From Asterionellopsis glacialis (taxonomy: Eukaryota > Bacillariophyta > Plagiogrammaphyceae > Rhaphoneidales > Asterionellopsidaceae): a stretch of DNA of 10,235 bases. The notes under the pieces are model-generated. The model did no database searches. It worked only from the letters and a program-made list of their open reading frames with translations, and was not told the DNA's origin. The first letter of the stretch is position 1, and each line of letters begins with the position of its first letter. The stretch spans positions 1 to 10,235 of the forward strand of contig WKLE02001223.1 of assembly GCA_014885115.2 (NCBI GenBank). Reading direction: 5' to 3'. The translations under genes and the position numbers were made by a program. Shown here piece after piece: positions 7,358-10,235 of the stretch.

Positions 7358-7615
7358 GCCATTGAATGGGAATGTCATGTGGACAAGACAGAAGGTCAAC
7401 AATCATACAATATGATAATCAGATGCAAGCTCCTAAAAGAGCTAGGTATGATACTTGACTATAAACAGTGCGTAATAACTTGGGAGGATGCAGAAGTCCC
7501 AATGATGTCAACTGATTATGAGATCAAGGAATTGTACAGTATGCTACAGGAACTCACCAAGCCTAGACAAGTATGCAAAGTCACCAGTTGTATGGACAAG
7601 ATACTGGCCACCTAA

Positions 7616-8500
7616 TACGATAAGGCTGACCTAGACAAAGTAACAAGATTGTGCTGGCATCTGCCTCCTAAGGACAGAACAGCTTTCAATGTACTACTTA
7701 AGAAATACAAACCTCTGTTTGATGGTACTCTGGGCATGTGGAACACCAACCCAGTGAGTATAGAAATAAAAAAAGGCTCTAAGCCCTATCATGGGAAAGC
7801 CTATCCTGTACCCCAGATATATGACTGACTACTTAGAGAAGAGGTAGACAGGCTCATTCGCATAGGAGTATTACAAAAAGTTAACAGGTCAGAATGGGCA
7901 GCACCTAGCTTCCCACGACCTAAGAAAAACAACACTATCTGGTTTATTTCTGACTTTAGGAATCTGAACAAATGTATCATATGACATCTGTTCTCTATTC
8001 CCCAAATTCAGGAATTACTTACAAAACTTGAAGGTTTCTCATATGCATCATTTCTAGACTTAAATATGGGATACTATCTCATACAGCTAGATGCAGATGC
8101 TAGCAAACTATGTACAATTGTACTACCATGGGGCAAGTATAAATACCTATGCCTACCCATGGGAGTTACAAATTCAGCGGACATTTTCCAAGAGAAGATG
8201 AGCAAACTTATGATGTGCAGATAGAATTTGTACGCATTTACATTGATGATCTATTGCTCCTTACAATGGACAAATTTGAACATCACATACACAAAATGTA
8301 CCTGGTACTACAAAGACTACAGGAAGTAGGACTTAAAGTCAATGCAGAGAAATCCTTCTTCAGACAAACCAAAATGGACTATCTTGGATTCCACGTATGT
8401 TGCAAGGGCATAAGGCCATTCAACCATAAGGTCTCTGTCATACTAAACATAGCACCCCCTACAACTACCAAAAAGACATGATCCTTTGTAGGAATGTCAA
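7616..8500 (+). pseudogene. pol: Reverse transcriptase domain of gypsy element 2
   Basis: RT copies the element RNA into cDNA. Frame 2 gives PVSIEIKKGSKPYHGKAYPV, REEVDRLIRIGVLQKV, FISDFRNLNKCI, then FLDLNMGYYLIQLD with the first catalytic Asp at 8057-8059, and LCLPMGVTNSADIFQEKM. TGA codons interrupt at 7826 and 7982. A frameshift near 8209-8218 moves to frame 1, where IEFVRIYIDDLLLL carries the catalytic YIDD at 8239-8250, followed by GLKVNAEKSFF and YLGFHV. TGA 8479-8481 and another shift near 8497 lead into frame 3 (NYYKQMWIHRSHVLAPL). All three catalytic Asp survive, and the motif order is that of Ty3/gypsy RT. The product is broken by three stops and two shifts. Confidence 0.88.
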
Positions 8501-8993
8501 TTACTATAAACAAATGTGGATACATAGATCCCATGTACTGGCTCCCCTATTTAAACTACAAGGCCAAGGGGTTAAGTTTAAATGGGACAAGGAACAACAG
8601 ATAGCCTTTGATAATATAAAGAAAACTATAGCCAAAGAAGTACTATTGTCCTACCTGGACTTCAACAACACTTTCCACATATACACTGATGTCAGTAAGT
8701 ATCAACTAGGGGCCATTATCACGCAAGACAACAAACCCATTGTATTCTACAGTAGGAAACTTACTGACACCAAAACTAAATAGGACACTTGCAATCAAGA
8801 ACTATTGTTGATCGTGGAAGTACTTAGGGGGTACTGGTACATACTACTTGGTCACCATGTCATCATACATACAGACCATAAAAATCTAACCTACAACAAA
8901 TGTCAGACCAAATGCCACGCACACTGGTGATGGTTTGTAGAAGCATTTGCACCTGAAATACACTATATAAAAGGCAAACATAACAGATCCTGA
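8500..8993 (+). pseudogene. RNase H domain of gypsy element 2
   Basis: RNase H degrades the RNA strand of the RNA-DNA hybrid. Frame 3 reads VKFKWDKEQQIAFDNIKK, VLLSYLDFNNTFHIYTDVSK (first catalytic Asp, codon 8688-8690), YQLGAIITQDNKPIVFYSRK, then after TAG 8781-8783 NQELLLIVEVLRGYWYILLG (Glu) and IIHTDHKNLTY (Asp). TGA 8928-8930 precedes WFVEAFAPEIHYIKGKHN. The usual ADALSR-type end of the domain is missing and the frame breaks at TGA 8991. The catalytic D-E-D set is otherwise present. It lies directly after the RT connection region, as in Ty3/gypsy. Confidence 0.85.
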
Positions 8994-9823
8994 CATACAA
9001 GCTGTTCTGGAATGCTATATCACTGATGAAGATATGGCGGAAATGTACTGCCTTAATATGCCTCAGCATAGCAATAGTGGTGAGGGATTTCCCCTAAGTT
9101 ACCCAGGTATTCTTAAACATCAACTAAAGGACAATCAACTCAGATGAGACGCACTTAAGAAGAAAGGTTTCTCCGAATGCCTATTTCTTACAGCCTTATA
9201 TGCTACAAAGACAAAATATGCGTTCTGTCAACCCTACAGAAACTAATGGTACAATGGTACCACATGTACTCATGTCATCCCCGGTAAGACCTGCACCAAA
9301 GAGACAATACAACAGCACTTATGGTGGCCCAAACTACATGAACACGTAACAACCTACTGCAAAACTTGCCACACCTGTCAACTGAACAAGACTCAAAGTA
9401 AAAAGTATGGACACCTGCCTGAAAAAGACACAGAAGCCACTCCATGAAACCACCAATGTGTAGAACTCATAGGACCCTATCCTATCAAAAGAAAAAGTCA
9501 TAAGGATCTTACCCTTTGCTACGTTACTATGATTGACCTTGCTACAGGATGATTCAATATTGCCCTTTGGTCCATAAGGAGCAGTATTGAAATTGCAAAC
9601 ATAGTAGAACAACAGTGGTTTGCACGATACCCAAAGCCTACACAAGTTCTGTAGTATGTTAGACAATGAATATCATGTCAAAGGTAAACCAATCACTACC
9701 CATAACCCACAGGCAAATGTCATCATGGAGAGGATACATCAAGTAGTGGGAAACATGGTACGAACCCACAAGGTACAACGTAGTACTGAAGAAAACCCTT
9801 GGGCTGGTGTATCATCACATACA
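8983..9823 (+). pseudogene. Integrase zinc finger and damaged catalytic core of element 2
   Basis: Integrase would join cDNA to host DNA. After an RNase H-integrase linker (MAEMYCLNMPQ, FPLSYPGILKHQLKDNQL), the zinc finger is recognisable. The two His are in frame 3 (WYHMYSCHP, codons 9261 and 9276) and the Cys pair in frame 1 (YCKTCHTCQLNK), so a one-base shift near 9282 splits it. The core starts with CVELIGPYPIKRKSHK and MIDLATG (first Asp, 9535-9537). After RYPKPTQV it jumps to FCSMLDNEYHVKGKP in frame 2; the segment with the second catalytic Asp is absent. The Glu is in NVIMERIHQ (9728-9730). Stops are TGA 9145, TAA 9244, TGA 9445, TGA 9550 and TAG 9652. Two TGA stand where Trp is usual in related integrases. 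Confidence 0.82.
9559..9823 (+). repeat. First copy of a 265-bp-period duplication in integrase
   Basis: This copy runs from ATTGC at 9559 to the junction at 9823. Its first 198 bases match 9824-10021 at a constant offset of 265. It spans the integrase stretch from just after the first Asp past the Glu, plus about 67 bases of downstream coding DNA not repeated later. Confidence 0.8.
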
Positions 9824-10021
9824 ATTGCTTTTTGGTCCAAAAGGAGCAGTATCAAAATCGCAAACATAGTAGAACAACAGTGGTTTGCATGATACCCAAA
9901 GCCTACACAAGTTCCATAGTATGTTAGATGATGAATACCACATCAAGCGCAAACCAATCACTACCCATAACCCACAGGCAAATGCCATCATGGAGAGGAT
10001 ACATCAAGTAGTAGATAACAT
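9824..10021 (+). repeat. Second, partial copy of the integrase duplication
   Basis: This copy repeats 9559-9756 with about 21 differences in 198 by eye, roughly 18 of them transitions. It shows the same loss of the second-Asp segment and the same stop (TAG 9917-9919) and frame change as the first copy. ATTGC marks both left ends. Because 265 is not a multiple of 3, the duplication shifts the frame. Similarity ends at 10021, where the AT-rich array begins. Confidence 0.8.
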
Positions 10022-10042
10022 CGTCACATAAAGTGAACTTTC

Positions 10043-10235
10043 TAACCTAGGTTACAAATGTACAAATCCCAAGTTACAAATAAATTTAACTTAGGTTACA
10101 AATTATTAGTGGATTTCTGGTTACAATTTTGTATTTTAAAATTGCAATTTTGCTAATTTATTTTTTTACAAATTTGTAATCACAGGTTACAAATTTGTAA
10201 CTTCATAATATTTTTCATGTTACAAAATTGTAATT
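10043..10235. repeat. AT-rich array of GTTACAAAT-like motifs at about 22-bp spacing
   Basis: GTTACAAAT occurs at 10051, 10073, 10095 and 10186, with close variants at 10120 (GTTACAATT), 10165 (TTTACAAAT) and 10219 (GTTACAAAA). Steps are 22, 22, 25, 45 (about twice 22), 21 and 33. TTACAAATTTGTAA, a 14-bp palindrome, occurs at 10166-10179 and 10187-10200, so the motif lies on both strands. The array opens with the 12-bp palindrome TAACCTAGGTTA (10043-10054). No gene is present. It may be the subterminal end of another transposon that cut into the integrase, or the edge of a minisatellite; the window ends inside it. Confidence 0.65.

Larger units (their letters stand above)
6406..7615 (+). pseudogene. 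pol: Retropepsin of element 2, split by a MITE insertion
   Basis: The gag frame continues into a linker and, after TAA 6595-6597, the aspartic-protease motif VLLDSGASATIVNKKF with Asp codon 6607-6609; the DSG triad is intact. The reading then runs up to the MITE target at 6732. On the far side, from 7358, the sequence resumes with AIEWECHVDK, then YNMIIRCKLLKELGMILDYK and VITWEDAEVPMM, which parallels the element 1 protease C-terminus. Frame is continuous across the insertion if the MITE and one target copy are discounted, so the insertion came into a contiguous domain. The tail is a pre-RT linker ending at TAA 7613-7615. The enzyme would process the gag-pol polyprotein; here it is disrupted. 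Confidence 0.8.
5109..10021 (+). mobile_element. Ty3/gypsy element 2, long but degenerate, interrupted by a MITE
   Basis: The order is leader block, gag (5281-6405), protease (6406-7615, split by 6733-7351), RT (7616-8500), RNase H (8500-8990) and integrase (8983-10021). RT and RNase H before integrase identifies Ty3/gypsy rather than Ty1/copia. Catalytic residues survive in protease, RT and RNase H; the integrase core is damaged. About fifteen stops and several frameshifts make it defective. No integrase C-terminal domain or 3' LTR is seen before an unrelated AT-rich array begins at about 10022, so the element is truncated or interrupted there. Confidence 0.85.

Noticed and set aside
7616..8993. 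A prokaryotic RT system such as a retron or diversity-generating retroelement.
   Set aside because: RT is followed by RNase H and integrase, with gag and protease upstream; this is plain Ty3/gypsy order and motif content.
5725..9654. A variant genetic code with TGA read as Trp or Arg, suggested by TGA at conserved Trp positions.
   Set aside because: TAA and TAG also interrupt the same element, and frameshifts and deletions are present, so ordinary decay explains the stops.
10051..10227. A CRISPR-like array, because short motifs recur at nearly regular spacing.
   Set aside because: The motif is only 9 bases, variable and AT-rich, spacers are about 13 bases, and the context is a eukaryotic retrotransposon.

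Overview
The window looks like a eukaryotic, AT-rich, transposon-packed stretch. I see no host gene, tRNA or rRNA. The best guess for the source is a stramenopile alga, most likely a diatom (about 0.6). This rests on remembered similarity of the Ty3/gypsy gag-pol (GyDi-like) and of the piggyBac N-terminal region to copies in such genomes; no search was run. Every coding stretch is broken by stops, frameshifts, deletions or insertions, so the region reads as a graveyard of nested mobile elements.

Layout. 2-679 (+): the 3' remnant of an unassigned, probably transposon-borne gene with a zinc-knuckle-like motif and an acidic tail. 680-1426: AT-rich non-coding DNA. 1427-2387 (-): a piggyBac-type transposase relic that keeps N-terminal parts and the Cys-rich C-terminal finger but has lost the catalytic core. 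About 2499-4697 (+): Ty3/gypsy element 1, with gag, a protease whose DTG is mutated, then a large deletion of RT, RNase H and integrase core that leaves the integrase C-terminal domain. 4698-5108: 3' end/LTR-like DNA. About 5109-10021 (+): a related Ty3/gypsy element 2 with gag, protease, RT, RNase H and an incomplete integrase. 10022-10235: an AT-rich array of GTTACAAAT-like motifs at about 22-bp spacing.

The clearest new object is a 619-bp non-autonomous DNA transposon (6733-7351) inside the protease region of element 2. It has perfect 25-bp terminal inverted repeats and a 6-bp target duplication (CAAAAG), and taking out the element plus one duplication copy leaves the host frame continuous. 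It contains a 135-bp foldback (7085-7219) with 66-bp arms. Flanking that foldback is an 8-bp direct repeat, so it may be a second, nested insertion.

The two gypsy elements lie head to tail and share LTR/leader blocks, which suggests one family or close sister families. Element 2 keeps its catalytic protease, RT and RNase H residues, although its frame is broken. Its integrase core lacks the segment with the second catalytic Asp and then carries a diverged 265-bp-period duplication. Nothing here can be expected to be expressed as an intact protein.
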